Shown here one piece after another: positions 23,736 through 32,883 of a stretch of DNA of 64,000 nt. The position numbers and the translations under genes were made by a program. Numbering within the stretch: position 1 is the stretch's first letter; each line of letters begins with the position of its first letter. The DNA comes from an uncultured Hungatella sp. Lineage in GTDB: Bacteria > Bacillota > Clostridia > Lachnospirales > Lachnospiraceae. The notes beneath the pieces were generated by a model that was not told the DNA's origin, ran no database searches, and was given only the letters and a program-made list of their open reading frames with translations. The stretch covers positions 43,606 to 107,605 of the forward strand of contig CAJUEJ010000005.1 of the NCBI GenBank assembly GCA_910585435.1, written 5' to 3'.

Positions 23736-25549
23736 AATAGGCCGGCTCCTTTCTCTTCCTTCGCCCGGGCTGATTGTAAAGGCAGATCATCCGTATCCTC
23801 CCGGCCGGTCTGTATCTGGTAAAGCTCCCGGTAAACCTTGCATCCGGCCATCAGCTCCTCGTGGGTTCCGTAGCCTAAAGCCTGCCCCTCCTCCAGCACC
23901 AGGATGTGATCTGCAAAACGGACGGAGCTGATCCGTTGGGCGATGAGAATACAGGTGACGTTTTTGTATTCTTTCCGGATGGCCTCCCGAAGCCTCATAT
24001 CCGTCTGATAATCCAGGGCGCTGGAGGAATCGTCCAGAATCAGGATGTCCGGCTGGGCAGCCAGAGCCCTGGCGATGAGGATCCTCTGCTTCTGGCCTCC
24101 GCTTAAGTTGGCTCCCCGGATATTTAAAAGCCCCTGGGTCTGGCCTCCCTTTTCCCCCACAAACTCTTCTGCCTGGGCTGCCCGGATTGCCTTGTCTATC
24201 TGTTCTTTTCCAAGGCCCCGTCCCAGATCGATGTTGTCATAGATAGTCCCCTCAAACAAGGTGTCGTTCTGGAACACCACCCCTGCCCTCTGTCTCAGCC
24301 GGCCGAAGCTCTGGCCCTTTATGTCCTCTCCTCCCAGCAGTATCCGCCCGGAGTCCGGTGCATAAAAGCCCAGAAGGAGGGAAACGATGGTGGACTTGCC
24401 TGCCCCTGTCTCGCCGATGATCCCTAATGTCTCTCCTTTTTTCAGGGAAAAGGAAATATTCTTAAGAACCGGCTTTCCCGGATGGTAGGAGAAGCTTACA
24501 TTGTGGGCAAGGACGTATGCCTCCATGTCCCCTTCATCTAAAGCCGGCGGTTCTTTTTCTTCCCCGGCCCAGTCTGCCAGCCTCTTTTCCTCCAGCTGCC
24601 TTTCGTCCTCTGTCTTCAGGATCTGTGTAATTCTCTCCGCAGAGGCCTGGCCCTTAGAGTAAATGGTAAACATTTTGGAGATGGAAAGCATGGCGGTGAG
24701 AATAATGGTAAAATACGTCAGGAACGCAAGTATGGTCCCCACCTCGCCGGTCCCTGTATGCACCCTGTATGCGCCCAGGATGATGACAAGCACCAGACCC
24801 AGGTTCAGGATCAGGTTCATGGCAGGGTTCAGCACTGTCATTATCATTCCTGCCTTCCGCTCCCTCTCTACCAGCTGACGGTTCCAATAATCAAACCGTT
24901 TCTCCTCATATTCTGTCTTGGAGAGAGCCTTTATGACACGGATTCCTGCAATGTCTTCTCTCACAAGACGCACAAACCCGTCCAGCGCTTCCTGAGTCCT
25001 GGTATATTCGGGCATGCCTTTGGAGGTCACATACCAGATAATCACGCCCAGAACAGGCAGCAGGCATAAAAGGACAGATGCCAGGGCAAGATCCAGGGTC
25101 ATTGTCATCACAATCCCGCCTAAAAGCAGAATCGGCGCACGCACGCCCAGACGCTGGATCCGGCTCAGCATGTTATGTACATTGTAGGAGTCACTGGTGA
25201 GCCTGGATATCAGCGCTGATTTTGTCAGGTGATCGATCTGGGTTCCCGGAAGGTACATAATCTTTTCAAACAGATCATGGCGCAGCTCTTCCACGATCTC
25301 TCCCGACACCTTGGCCGCCCGCCTGTTGGCGCTGATGTTGCCTGCCAGAGCCAGAAAAGAACACCCCAGCATAAGCAGCCCCCACAGCGCAAGCTGCTCC
25401 TTATTTTTCTCCGGTATGACCGTGTCAATCATATAGGCCAGTATCCAGGGCAGAAACAGATCCATGATGGTTCCTGTAAATTTTATGATCAGCCCCAGCA
25501 CAATACGGTTCAGATAAGGCCTTACATATACCTGAAGCAGATGTTTCAT
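23732..25549 (-). CDS. ABC exporter half-transporter, subunit with a degenerate ATPase site
   Basis: The 605-residue partner of the gene at 21969 has six membrane helices (from MKHLLQVYVRPYLNRIVLGL) and an ATPase with Walker A GETGAGKSTI, signature LSGGQKQRIL, and Walker B ILILDDSSSALD. In the last motif Asp replaces the catalytic Glu. That change is the mark of the non-hydrolysing site in heterodimeric exporters. The start is set at 25549, where GGAGAATACAAA precedes ATG; the frame runs 93 codons further but that part is Arg/Ser/Trp-rich, has no ribosome site and includes a terminator hairpin. Confidence 0.92.
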   Translation of the reverse strand: MKHLLQVYVRPYLNRIVLGLIIKFTGTIMDLFLPWILAYMIDTVIPEKNKEQLALWGLLMLGCSFLALAGNISANRRAAKVSGEIVEELRHDLFEKIMYLPGTQIDHLTKSALISRLTSDSYNVHNMLSRIQRLGVRAPILLLGGIVMTMTLDLALASVLLCLLPVLGVIIWYVTSKGMPEYTRTQEALDGFVRLVREDIAGIRVIKALSKTEYEEKRFDYWNRQLVERERKAGMIMTVLNPAMNLILNLGLVLVIILGAYRVHTGTGEVGTILAFLTYFTIILTAMLSISKMFTIYSKGQASAERITQILKTEDERQLEEKRLADWAGEEKEPPALDEGDMEAYVLAHNVSFSYHPGKPVLKNISFSLKKGETLGIIGETGAGKSTIVSLLLGFYAPDSGRILLGGEDIKGQSFGRLRQRAGVVFQNDTLFEGTIYDNIDLGRGLGKEQIDKAIRAAQAEEFVGEKGGQTQGLLNIRGANLSGGQKQRILIARALAAQPDILILDDSSSALDYQTDMRLREAIRKEYKNVTCILIAQRISSVRFADHILVLEEGQALGYGTHEELMAGCKVYRELYQIQTGREDTDDLPLQSARAKEEKGAGLL

Positions 25550-25726
25550 TTTGTATTCTCCTTCAATTCGCAGCCGCCGGATCCATTTCCCTGTCCGGCA
25601 CTTCCAAAAGTACTTCACAGATGTCCTGCTGTGGAAAGCCAGCCTGGGTATCCGCCGGATTGTCCGCCTGCCGCCGGAATTTTTCATTTCCTGAAACAGC
25701 CGAGCTCTGGATCCCCATGACAGAAA

Positions 25727-25749
25727 AAGAGTCAGGAATCCTGACTCTT
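25727..25749 (-). terminator. Terminator downstream of the phosphoglucomutase gene
   Basis: AAGAGTCAGG-aat-CCTGACTCTT is a perfect 10-bp stem followed on the minus strand by TTTTTCTG. The remainder of the 432-base gap 25550-25981 holds the family B repeats and no gene. Confidence 0.75.
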
Positions 25750-25815
25750 CTATCTTTTTGCCTCTTTCAAAGCTTCCTGCATTCCCGAAGTCCATTTGCC
25801 CTGACAGCACCAAAA

Positions 25816-25946
25816 GTGCCGGACGCATGCAGGTTTACATTGAAAATCCGCCGCCGATTAGGCGGTTTCAATTCAGGTATGCCCAGTGCGCCCGCCAGGC
25901 TTTCATGTGTGGTGGCACATTTGCTGTCAGGCGCATGCAGGTTTAC
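25816..25946. repeat. Dispersed repeat family B (two direct copies around a hairpin)
   Basis: The core CGCATGCAGGTTTAC occurs at 25824-25838 and again at 25932-25946. Between them lies a TTGAAA..CCGCC/GGCGG..TTTCAA hairpin (about 25841-25875). A third copy with the same flank (GGCTTTnATGTnTGG upstream) is at 34240-34276, where it contains a stop codon. Confidence 0.7.
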
Positions 25947-25981
25947 TAAGGAATTAGCAATGGTATACGAACATACATATC

Positions 25982-27718
25982 TTACAGCATGGAGTCAACC
26001 ATAGCCTGTACAGCTTCGCCGAACACCTTGGATTTTCTTTCCGCATCCTCCAGAGAGGTTCCCTTCACGCCATAATAGAACTTGATCTTCGGCTCTGTTC
26101 CGGAAGGTCTTACACACATCCAGGCGCCGTCGTTCATGTCATAGTACAGAACGTTGGATGCCGGCAGGCCGGTAGGCTTTACTTCCCCGGTAGCCATGTC
26201 TTTGATGGTATCCAGCTTGTAGTCTCTGGCTGATACTACCTTATATCCGCCTACCTCCTTGGGGGTATTGGCACGCAGGGTCTCCATAATGTTCTGGATC
26301 TTTGCCAGGCCTTCAATTCCCTTTAAGCCGATGGATTTTACTGCGTCCTTGTAATATCCGTATTTGTCATACATGGCAACCATAGCATCCCACAGAGTCA
26401 TATTCTTGGTCTTATAGTAGGCGGCAGCCTCGCACAGGGCTACGCTGGCAGACACCGCGTCCTTATCGCGGGCATAGGTTCCGATGAGGCAGCCGTAGCT
26501 CTCCTCCAGGCCGAACATATAGTGGCCTTTTTTGGTGTTCTCTTCTTTTAAAATCTGCTGGCCAATCCACTTAAAGCCTGTCAGGCATTCTACCAGCTTA
26601 CAGCCGTATGCATCTGCCACAGCATCTACCAGGTTGGTGGTCACGATGGACTTCACCACCTCGCCGTCCTCAGGGATCTGATTCTTGGCTGCTTTCTGGC
26701 TTAACACATACTCGCACAGAAGGGAGCCGGACATGTTGCCGGTAAGGGGGATGTAGCTGCCGGATTTGCTGTCTTTTACATAGACGCCCAGACGGTCTGC
26801 GTCCGGATCCGTAGCCAGCACCAGATCTGCATCCAGCTTTTTCGCCATTCCCAGGCCTAAGGTAAACGCCTCTTCCGCCTCCGGGTTTGGATAGCTTACG
26901 GTGGGGAATTCTCCGTCAGGCAGCTCCTGCTCAGGCACAACATGTACATGTTTAAAGCCGATTTCATTCAGCACTCTTCTCACCGGAATATTGCCTGTGC
27001 CGTGAAGAGGGGTGTATACAATGGTAATATCCTCCTGCATCTTGTTGATAGCATCCTGATTCACTACCTGTGCTTTTACATTGGCAATGTACTTGTCGTC
27101 AATCTCGGCGCCGATGACCTTATAAAGCCCTGCTGCCTTGGCGTCGGATGCGGTCATGGTCTTTACGGAAGACAGATCCTCAATAGCCAGAACCTCTTCG
27201 GTGACTCCCTTGTCATGAGGAGGCGTAAACTGAGCGCCGTCCTCCCAGTATACCTTGTATCCGTTGTACTCCGGCGGGTTATGGCTGGCAGTCACATTGA
27301 TACCTGCGATACAGCCTAACTCCCGCACTGCAAAGGATAACTCCGGGGTGGGGCGGAGAGACTCGAATTTATATGCCATGATTCCGTTGGCAGCCAGGGT
27401 TCTTGCGGCTTCATCTGCAAATTCCGGAGACATGCGGCGGGAATCATAGGCGATGGCTACGCCTTTGGAGGCGCCGCCCTGTTTGATTATGTAATTGGCC
27501 AGGCCCTGGGTGGCTCTGCGGACAACATAGATATTCATACGGTTGATGCCTGCTCCGATGATACCGCGAAGGCCGGCCGTACCGAATTCCAAATCCATAT
27601 AGAAGCGCTCTTTGATCTCATTGTCGTCGTCTGCGATGGCACGCAGCTCTGCCTTGGTAGCTTCATCGAAATATGGATTGCTCAGCCACTCTTCATAGAT
27701 TTTTTTATAGTCTTTCAT
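25982..27718 (-). CDS. pgcA: Phosphoglucomutase/phosphomannomutase (alpha-D-phosphohexomutase)
   Basis: The 578-residue enzyme interconverts glucose 1-phosphate and 6-phosphate. Landmarks in order are AGLRGIIGAGINRMN, the phosphoserine loop TASHNPPEYNG (about residues 145-155), the Mg site DPDADRLGVY, the sugar-recognition loop GLEESYG, and the phosphate-binding loop VRPSGTEPKIKFY near the C-terminus. Length and motifs match the Bacillus PgcA type. The protein feeds cell-wall and glycolipid precursors. A -10 box TATAAT (27792-27797) lies upstream, but no good -35 was found. Confidence 0.97.
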   Translation of the reverse strand: MKDYKKIYEEWLSNPYFDEATKAELRAIADDDNEIKERFYMDLEFGTAGLRGIIGAGINRMNIYVVRRATQGLANYIIKQGGASKGVAIAYDSRRMSPEFADEAARTLAANGIMAYKFESLRPTPELSFAVRELGCIAGINVTASHNPPEYNGYKVYWEDGAQFTPPHDKGVTEEVLAIEDLSSVKTMTASDAKAAGLYKVIGAEIDDKYIANVKAQVVNQDAINKMQEDITIVYTPLHGTGNIPVRRVLNEIGFKHVHVVPEQELPDGEFPTVSYPNPEAEEAFTLGLGMAKKLDADLVLATDPDADRLGVYVKDSKSGSYIPLTGNMSGSLLCEYVLSQKAAKNQIPEDGEVVKSIVTTNLVDAVADAYGCKLVECLTGFKWIGQQILKEENTKKGHYMFGLEESYGCLIGTYARDKDAVSASVALCEAAAYYKTKNMTLWDAMVAMYDKYGYYKDAVKSIGLKGIEGLAKIQNIMETLRANTPKEVGGYKVVSARDYKLDTIKDMATGEVKPTGLPASNVLYYDMNDGAWMCVRPSGTEPKIKFYYGVKGTSLEDAERKSKVFGEAVQAMVDSML

Positions 27719-27825
27719 GGTGTAAAAACTCCCTTCCTTTTTGCTTTATAACTGCTAACCATCGTCACGGCAGTTACATTATTTTCGTCTATTATACCTC
27801 AAAACAGCAGAAAAAGGAAGGTTGT

Positions 27826-28800
27826 TTACCGGAGAATTGCCAAAAATTTCTTCCTGGCATCTGTCTGTGCCTCCAGGGTCTGTATTTTTTCCATGTTCCG
27901 GGCAGGGATCCAGGTCTTTCTGGCATTGTAATAGAAGTTTACCTGTTTCCAGTATTTTTCCGGATAGAGGAACAGATAGTACAGGTATTGTCTGTCCCGG
28001 GGCTTTAAGGGCAGGACCTTGTCATAGGAGGAAAGCATCTGTTCTCCCAGCTTTTGGTCCCATTCATGTTTTTCCATGACTTTTCGCATAAAGTGATACA
28101 GATCCGTCATCTGAATCCCTAAGTGCATTTTGTTAAATTCAATGAGGGCCGCGTAGCCGTCTCCTAAAAGGATATGGTGGTGATCCAGGTTTCCGTGGCA
28201 CAGGTGGAGAACAGTCTGTCCGTCTTGTCCCAGGGCCGCCATCCCCTCCCGGGCCTCTCTGGCCTGTTGGTAGAACATATCGTAGCTGTTTGTCATACAG
28301 CGCTCGAACTCTGTCTTTTTCTTCTTGTTTCTTATGTAATTTCTGGCCCGTTTCAGCTCCTGGTTGTGGCGCTCCATCTCTTTTTCCAGGGATTCCAGTA
28401 CGATGGAGCCTAAGTTCCATTCTTCCTGCCTGGGAATCTGGCAAAGACTTTTGTGGAGCCTGGCAATTTGCTTTACAGCTTCGAGAATCTCGTGGCAGTC
28501 TTTTAAGTTGCATTCCGGATCTGTGAACCAGTGCTTCAGTATGTATCTGGTTCCGTCTTCACCCAGGGAGATCAGTTCTCCTGCTGCGGTACGTATGTAA
28601 TCGTCAACATGGACAAGATTTTCTCTGCTTACCTGTCCCAGAACCTGGTTTTCAAATTCCAGGCGTTTCAGTGTGCCCCGGTATTCCTTTAAAAGTACGG
28701 TTCCTATGCTGGTCTCACAGATCCAGCCGCTCCGGCCTTTGCGTACACTGCCTGTTGTCAGGTTGTATTGCGCCAAAGCTTCCATATATTTATCGTTCAC
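27826..28800 (-). CDS. CotS/YutH-type spore-coat kinase-like protein
   Basis: The 324-residue protein has the aminoglycoside-phosphotransferase/CotS fold: KGRSGWICETSIGTVLLKEYRG (nucleotide-binding part), LCHGNLDHHHILLGDG (catalytic loop, HGNLxxHHI) and ALIEFNKMHLGIQMTDLYHF. In the last segment the usual metal-binding Asp of an IDFD motif appears to be replaced (IEFN), so kinase activity is doubtful. I set a GTG start at 28800 behind GGAGGGGTGGAT; a Met nine codons upstream is the alternative. Such proteins are found in the spore coat of Bacillus and Clostridia, which supports a spore-forming host. Confidence 0.8.
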   Translation of the reverse strand: MNDKYMEALAQYNLTTGSVRKGRSGWICETSIGTVLLKEYRGTLKRLEFENQVLGQVSRENLVHVDDYIRTAAGELISLGEDGTRYILKHWFTDPECNLKDCHEILEAVKQIARLHKSLCQIPRQEEWNLGSIVLESLEKEMERHNQELKRARNYIRNKKKKTEFERCMTNSYDMFYQQAREAREGMAALGQDGQTVLHLCHGNLDHHHILLGDGYAALIEFNKMHLGIQMTDLYHFMRKVMEKHEWDQKLGEQMLSSYDKVLPLKPRDRQYLYYLFLYPEKYWKQVNFYYNARKTWIPARNMEKIQTLEAQTDARKKFLAILR

Positions 28801-28971
28801 ATCCACCCCTCCAAGCTGCCTTTTCATAAGGGATTGCCGGAAAACAGATAGGGGGTTTCCTGGCAGCCCCTGACTACTTCTAAAGTATGTGGGGGGCGGG
28901 GGAACTATGACAAATATAGGGGAGGAAATGAATTTTTGAAAGAGGGACAGGAAGATAAGCACATGCACCGG

Positions 28972-29535
28972 TTACATAGGTTTTAAATTTTTATTAAGCC
29001 TATCCACCATCCACGCAATCCGCTTTTCCCGTCCTGCGTCCGTCTTTGCATCAAAGAACGCCCGTGTATAAGTTTTCTTCACAGAGAAAGACATCGCCTG
29101 AAAATTTGTGTAGGCTGGCTCATAGCTTTCCAATATTGCAGAAAGCTGTGCAATCTGCTCTTCTGTAATAACCGCCAGCGGATTTACTGCATCCCATTGG
29201 CCGTTCTTTTTGGCATCCTCTATTTTCTTTCTGCCAAAATCCGTCATACGCCCCTGCGCTTCAAGCTTTTTGACTAATTCCTTGTTTTTGTCTGACCACT
29301 TGCTTTTCTCCCTGCGCATCGAAAAATACTTTTTATAGGTTTTGTCGTCAATTTTCTCCATCTGGCCGTCAATCCATCCAAAGCAGAGTGCTTCCTCCAG
29401 CGCTTCATTCGCCTTTATTGTTTTCGGTCCGCCAGCCTTGCCAAACAAAACCCAAATACCGGCACTTGAAAGGCAGTTATCATAGAGCCATTTTCTAAAT
29501 TCATCTCTGCTCCCAAATTCCATTATATCGCTCAT
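28972..29535 (-). CDS. YdeI/OmpD-associated family protein
   Basis: The 187-residue protein opens FGSRDEFRKWLYDNCLSSAGIWVLFGK and contains EALEEALCFGWIDGQMEKID, the pattern of the YdeI/BOF-associated family. It has two parts: the N-terminal YdeI domain and a C-terminal helical OmdA-type tail (QLSAILESYEPAYTNFQAMS). It has no signal peptide. Family members have been linked to peptide or stress resistance, but the biochemical role is unknown. Its ATG overlaps the cca stop by four bases, so it is translated with a tRNA-repair gene, a pairing with no obvious logic. Confidence 0.85.
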   Translation of the reverse strand: MSDIMEFGSRDEFRKWLYDNCLSSAGIWVLFGKAGGPKTIKANEALEEALCFGWIDGQMEKIDDKTYKKYFSMRREKSKWSDKNKELVKKLEAQGRMTDFGRKKIEDAKKNGQWDAVNPLAVITEEQIAQLSAILESYEPAYTNFQAMSFSVKKTYTRAFFDAKTDAGREKRIAWMVDRLNKNLKPM

Positions 29536-30806
29536 TGCGCACCACCTCTTTCCTGTTTTAGTATTGTGAGGAGAGTTTCTTTTTGGTTTAGTTCAGGGTG
29601 TTCTAAGACCAGGTTCAGAAGGTTTTTCAGGGTTTCGCCTAATTGTTTTCCTGGTTTCATGCCATGGGTGATTAAATCGTTTCCGGTGACGGCAAGCATT
29701 TTCAGGTTGGTGCAGTCGCCCCGGAGGCGGATCTCCCGAACTGTGCGCTGGATTTGGTCAAGCTCCTGAAGCGGGGAAAGCGTCTTGTCCGGAATCGTAT
29801 CTGCGGTTTGAATATTTTCTGACTCTGCAGCAGTCTCCTGGCAGGTTATCAGTGAGCGTTTGAGAAGCAGCAGGCTGTCAAACAGTTCATCTGGCATCTG
29901 GCTCATGGCTCTGCGGATTTGTGCGGGGGTCAGGCCTATGGGGAGAGGGCACATTTTTACCAGAAGCTTTACTTTATCCATGGTGTCATTGTCCATTTTC
30001 AGCTCTTTTAGTATCTGGGCAGCTTCCTGGGGAGACTGATCTTTTAAAAGGGAGGCCCAGCGCAGGTATTTGAGGGGAGGCAGCTTGGGATTTATGAAAA
30101 TTTTATCTGGTATGAGTCTGGCAAAGCCAGGGGAAATGCAGGATTCCAGGCTGCATGAGAAGACCATTTTTATATAATCCGGGTGGGAAGATACAAGGAG
30201 CTTGGTAAGCTCGGCCTGCACCCGCTCTTTGCTGACTCTGGCCAGGTTAGGGCCTATGGCTTTTATGGAATGCCAGGTGTTCTCCTCAATTTTAAATCCC
30301 AGCTGGGCACAGAAGCGGATCGCCCTCAGTATCCGGAGGGCATCTTCGGTGAAGCGGTCTGCGGCTGTTCCCACACAGCGGATGGTTCCTGCCTGTAAGT
30401 CCCTGACTCCGCCGAAGATGTCGATCAGCCCCTCCCTGGGGCTGTAAGCCATGGCATTGATGGTAAAGTCACGGCGTTTTAAGTCTTCTTTCAGATTGGA
30501 GGTGAATTCTACGGTTTTGGGGTGCCTGCCGTCCTCGTACTCCCCGTCGATTCGGTAGGTGGTTACCTCATAGCCTGTTTTGCCCCGCATGATGGTGACG
30601 GTTCCGTGCTGGATTCCGGTGTCAATGGTCCGGCCGAAAACAGACTTTACCTCTTCCGGCTTTGCAGAAGTGGTGATGTCCCAGTCTTCCGGCTCTTTTT
30701 CCAGAAGGGAGTCTCTGACGCAGCCTCCTACGATATAGGCTTCGTAGCCATGAGCATTTAATTTTTCCAGAATCTCCTGTGCCTCTTTTGGCATCCGTAT
30801 CATCAT
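29532..30806 (-). CDS. cca: CCA tRNA nucleotidyltransferase
   Basis: The 424-residue class II enzyme adds or repairs the 3' CCA of tRNA without a template. The head domain shows YIVGGCVRDSLLEKEPEDWDITTSA (GG and DxD catalytic motifs), KRRDFTINAMAYSP, and DRFTEDALRILRAIRFCAQLGF for nucleotide recognition. The tail is helical and lacks a clear HD phosphohydrolase domain. A palindromic repeat (30837-30906) sits between its start and the proS gene upstream. Length is within family range. Confidence 0.95.
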   Translation of the reverse strand: MMIRMPKEAQEILEKLNAHGYEAYIVGGCVRDSLLEKEPEDWDITTSAKPEEVKSVFGRTIDTGIQHGTVTIMRGKTGYEVTTYRIDGEYEDGRHPKTVEFTSNLKEDLKRRDFTINAMAYSPREGLIDIFGGVRDLQAGTIRCVGTAADRFTEDALRILRAIRFCAQLGFKIEENTWHSIKAIGPNLARVSKERVQAELTKLLVSSHPDYIKMVFSCSLESCISPGFARLIPDKIFINPKLPPLKYLRWASLLKDQSPQEAAQILKELKMDNDTMDKVKLLVKMCPLPIGLTPAQIRRAMSQMPDELFDSLLLLKRSLITCQETAAESENIQTADTIPDKTLSPLQELDQIQRTVREIRLRGDCTNLKMLAVTGNDLITHGMKPGKQLGETLKNLLNLVLEHPELNQKETLLTILKQERGGAQ

Positions 30807-30836
30807 ATTATCTGTCCTCCGCCTTATCTAACCTGT

Positions 30837-30906
30837 GTACTCCCGGAGTCTCTTTGTTCCTGAAAATCAGCTACAAAGGCAGGTGCAAGAGAGATTCCAA
30901 GAGTAC
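30837..30906. repeat. Dispersed palindromic repeat, family A (copy A2)
   Basis: GTACTCCCGGAGTCTCTTTG and the near-reverse-complement arm (GAGAGATTCCAAGAGTAC) enclose CTGAAAATCAG, itself a small palindrome. It lies between the proS stop (30974) and the cca start (30806), both minus-strand genes. Confidence 0.75.
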
Positions 30907-30973
30907 ATGCCTTTCCCCGGGAGAAACCAATAAAACCCTCTCTCCAGGCAGCCCCTGTCCGCCAAAAACAGCT

Positions 30974-32413
30974 TTAATAAGCCCGTCCCCAGTATACCAT
31001 CTTAGCTGCCGGCTTTCCACAGCACACGCAGGTATCAGCCAGCTGTTCCTGCTTAAACGGCATGCACCGTGAGGTTGCACCGGTGTCTTCTTTGATTTTA
31101 TCCTCGCACTCCCTGCAGCCGCACCACATAGCCTTCACAAACCCTGGCTTCTCATTGATTACTTTCACAAAGGAATCGTAATCCACTGCCTCATAGGTAT
31201 GGGTATCCCGGTGTACTTTTGCCCGCTCAAACATGTCTCTCTGGATGGTCTCAAGCATTCTCTCTGTCTGGGCCTCCAGCTGATCCAGCGCCACGGCTGT
31301 CTTCTCGTGGGTGTCTCTGCGCACCAGCACTGCCTGATTGTTCTCCAGATCCTTGGGGCCGATCTCCACACGCAGCGGAATCCCTCTCATCTCACACTCG
31401 CTGAACTTCCAGCCCGGGCTCTTGTCAGAGTCGTCTGCCTTTACGCGGAAGCCTGCAGCAGACAGACGGCTTTTCAGCTCATAGGCCTTATTAAGGATCC
31501 CTTCCTTCTTCTGCTGAATCGGCACAATCATCACCTGTGTGGGAGCAATCTTCGGCGGCAGGACCAGGCCGTTGTCGTCGCCGTGTACCATGATGATAGC
31601 GCCAATGATGCGGGTGCTCATACCCCAGGAGGTCTGATGTACGTATTTTAAAGTATTGTCTTTATCTGCAAACTGGATGCCAAAGGCTTTGGCGAACCCG
31701 TCGCCGAAATTGTGGCTGGTGCCGCTTTGAAGGGCTTTTCCGTCGTGCATCAGGGCTTCGATGGTATAGGTGGCTTCTGCACCTGCAAATTTCTCTTTGT
31801 CGGTCTTGCGGCCCCGGATCACAGGGATCGCCAGGACTTTTTCACAGAAATCCGCATACAGATTCAACATCTGCTCTGTCCGCTCCTGGGCTTCCTCTGC
31901 GGTGGCGTGAGCCGTGTGGCCTTCCTGCCACAAAAATTCTCTGGAGCGGAGGAAGGGCCTGGTGGTCTTCTCCCAGCGGACTACGGAACACCACTGATTG
32001 TAGAGTCTGGGCAGATCTCTGTAAGAGTGAATGTCATTTGCATAAAAATCACAGAATAATGTCTCGGATGTAGGCCTGACACACAATCTCTCCTGCAGCG
32101 GCTCCAGGCCGCCGTGGGTCACCCAGGCAACCTCCGGGGCAAATCCTTCTACGTGGTCTTTCTCTTTCTGAAGAAGGCCTTCGGGAATAAACATAGGCAT
32201 GTATACATTTTCCACGCCGGTTTCCTTGAACCATTTATCCAGCTCCTTCTGGATATTTTCCCACAGCGCGTATCCGGCCGGCTTAATCACCATACAGCCT
32301 TTTACGCTTGCATAATCACACAGTTCTGCTTTTTTTACTACGTCTGTGTACCACTGGGCAAAATCCACATCCATGGATGTGACTGCCTCTACCAGTTTCT
32401 TGTCGCTTGCCAT
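30974..32413 (-). CDS. proS: Prolyl-tRNA synthetase, short (archaeal/eukaryote-like) type
   Basis: The 479-residue class II synthetase starts at 32413 behind AGGAGGATTATC; the extra 18 upstream codons lie in the T-box terminator region. Motif 2 is visible in TSETLFCDFYANDIHSYRDL through RWEKTTRPFLRSREFLWQEG, the latter part including the HTAHAT segment. It lacks the editing insertion of the long bacterial form and carries the C-terminal zinc-binding extension (CGCRECEDKI, CVCCGKPA, ending WGRAY). It charges tRNA-Pro. The T-box upstream means expression rises when uncharged tRNA-Pro accumulates. Confidence 0.96.
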   Translation of the reverse strand: MASDKKLVEAVTSMDVDFAQWYTDVVKKAELCDYASVKGCMVIKPAGYALWENIQKELDKWFKETGVENVYMPMFIPEGLLQKEKDHVEGFAPEVAWVTHGGLEPLQERLCVRPTSETLFCDFYANDIHSYRDLPRLYNQWCSVVRWEKTTRPFLRSREFLWQEGHTAHATAEEAQERTEQMLNLYADFCEKVLAIPVIRGRKTDKEKFAGAEATYTIEALMHDGKALQSGTSHNFGDGFAKAFGIQFADKDNTLKYVHQTSWGMSTRIIGAIIMVHGDDNGLVLPPKIAPTQVMIVPIQQKKEGILNKAYELKSRLSAAGFRVKADDSDKSPGWKFSECEMRGIPLRVEIGPKDLENNQAVLVRRDTHEKTAVALDQLEAQTERMLETIQRDMFERAKVHRDTHTYEAVDYDSFVKVINEKPGFVKAMWCGCRECEDKIKEDTGATSRCMPFKQEQLADTCVCCGKPAAKMVYWGRAY

Positions 32414-32439
32414 GATAATCCTCCTATTTTCCCGGGGGC

Positions 32440-32762
32440 TTGCTGCCTGTGGAAATAAAAAAGCCATTTAAATCCCTGCCTTTATGACAAGGGACCAAAT
32501 GACAATCTTATTCGGCGGTACCACCCTGATTAACCGCAGAGCTTCTGGCCATCTCTGCCAAAACCTCATACGCTTCTCTTTTTTCTCCGTTAACGCCGGA
32601 TATACGCCGCATTTTCATACGGGGCTCCAAGGCAGGTTGGGCTTTCAGGGACATGGAAACCTTTCAGCAGGCGGTCTCCTCTCTGTATATGTATGTCAGC
32701 TTAATAGTCCTTTTCTCAGCCGGTTGACTTTTCAGTTTATATGGGTTATTCCTCAACTGTAG
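32440..32762 (-). ncRNA. T-box riboswitch for proS
   Basis: The minus strand contains the T-box antiterminator signature AGGGTGGTACCGC (about 32513-32526), followed by a terminator stem (ATTTGGTCCCTTGT pairing with GGCAGGGATTTAAAT) and a CTTTTTTA run at about 32455-32500. The upstream stem I region spans about 32590-32740; AACCTGCC (near 32630) offers a CCU proline codon as the specifier. It fills the gap between proS and the reductase gene. Confidence 0.88.
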
Positions 32763-32766
32763 CCTG

Positions 32767-32795
32767 ATTCTACGACAATTTTTAAAGATTGTCAA
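32767..32795 (-). promoter_or_regulatory. Promoter of the T-box/proS transcript
   Basis: TTGACA (32790-32795) and TAGAAT (32767-32772) have a 17-base spacer on the minus strand, directly before the T-box. Confidence 0.8.
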
Positions 32796-32810
32796 GGCCC
32801 AAACATACCA

Positions 32811-32839
32811 TTGATCGTTTCTGCTGGTTTATGTATAAT
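32811..32839 (+). promoter_or_regulatory. Promoter of the aldo/keto reductase gene
   Basis: TTGATC (32811-32816) and TATAAT (32834-32839) have a 17-base spacer, 45 bases before the start codon, which has AAAGGAG. Confidence 0.75.
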
Positions 32840-32883
32840 ACAAATCAGAAAACATTCAAACCACCTGGAGAAAGGAGTACGCC

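Noticed and set aside
25550..25828. N-terminal extension of the ABC exporter subunit
   Set aside because: The extension is Arg/Trp/Ser-rich, contains a terminator hairpin, and a good ribosome site precedes the internal ATG at 25549.
25816..25946. CRISPR-like repeat array
   Set aside because: Only two direct copies are present with a hairpin between them; there are no regular spacers or cas genes.
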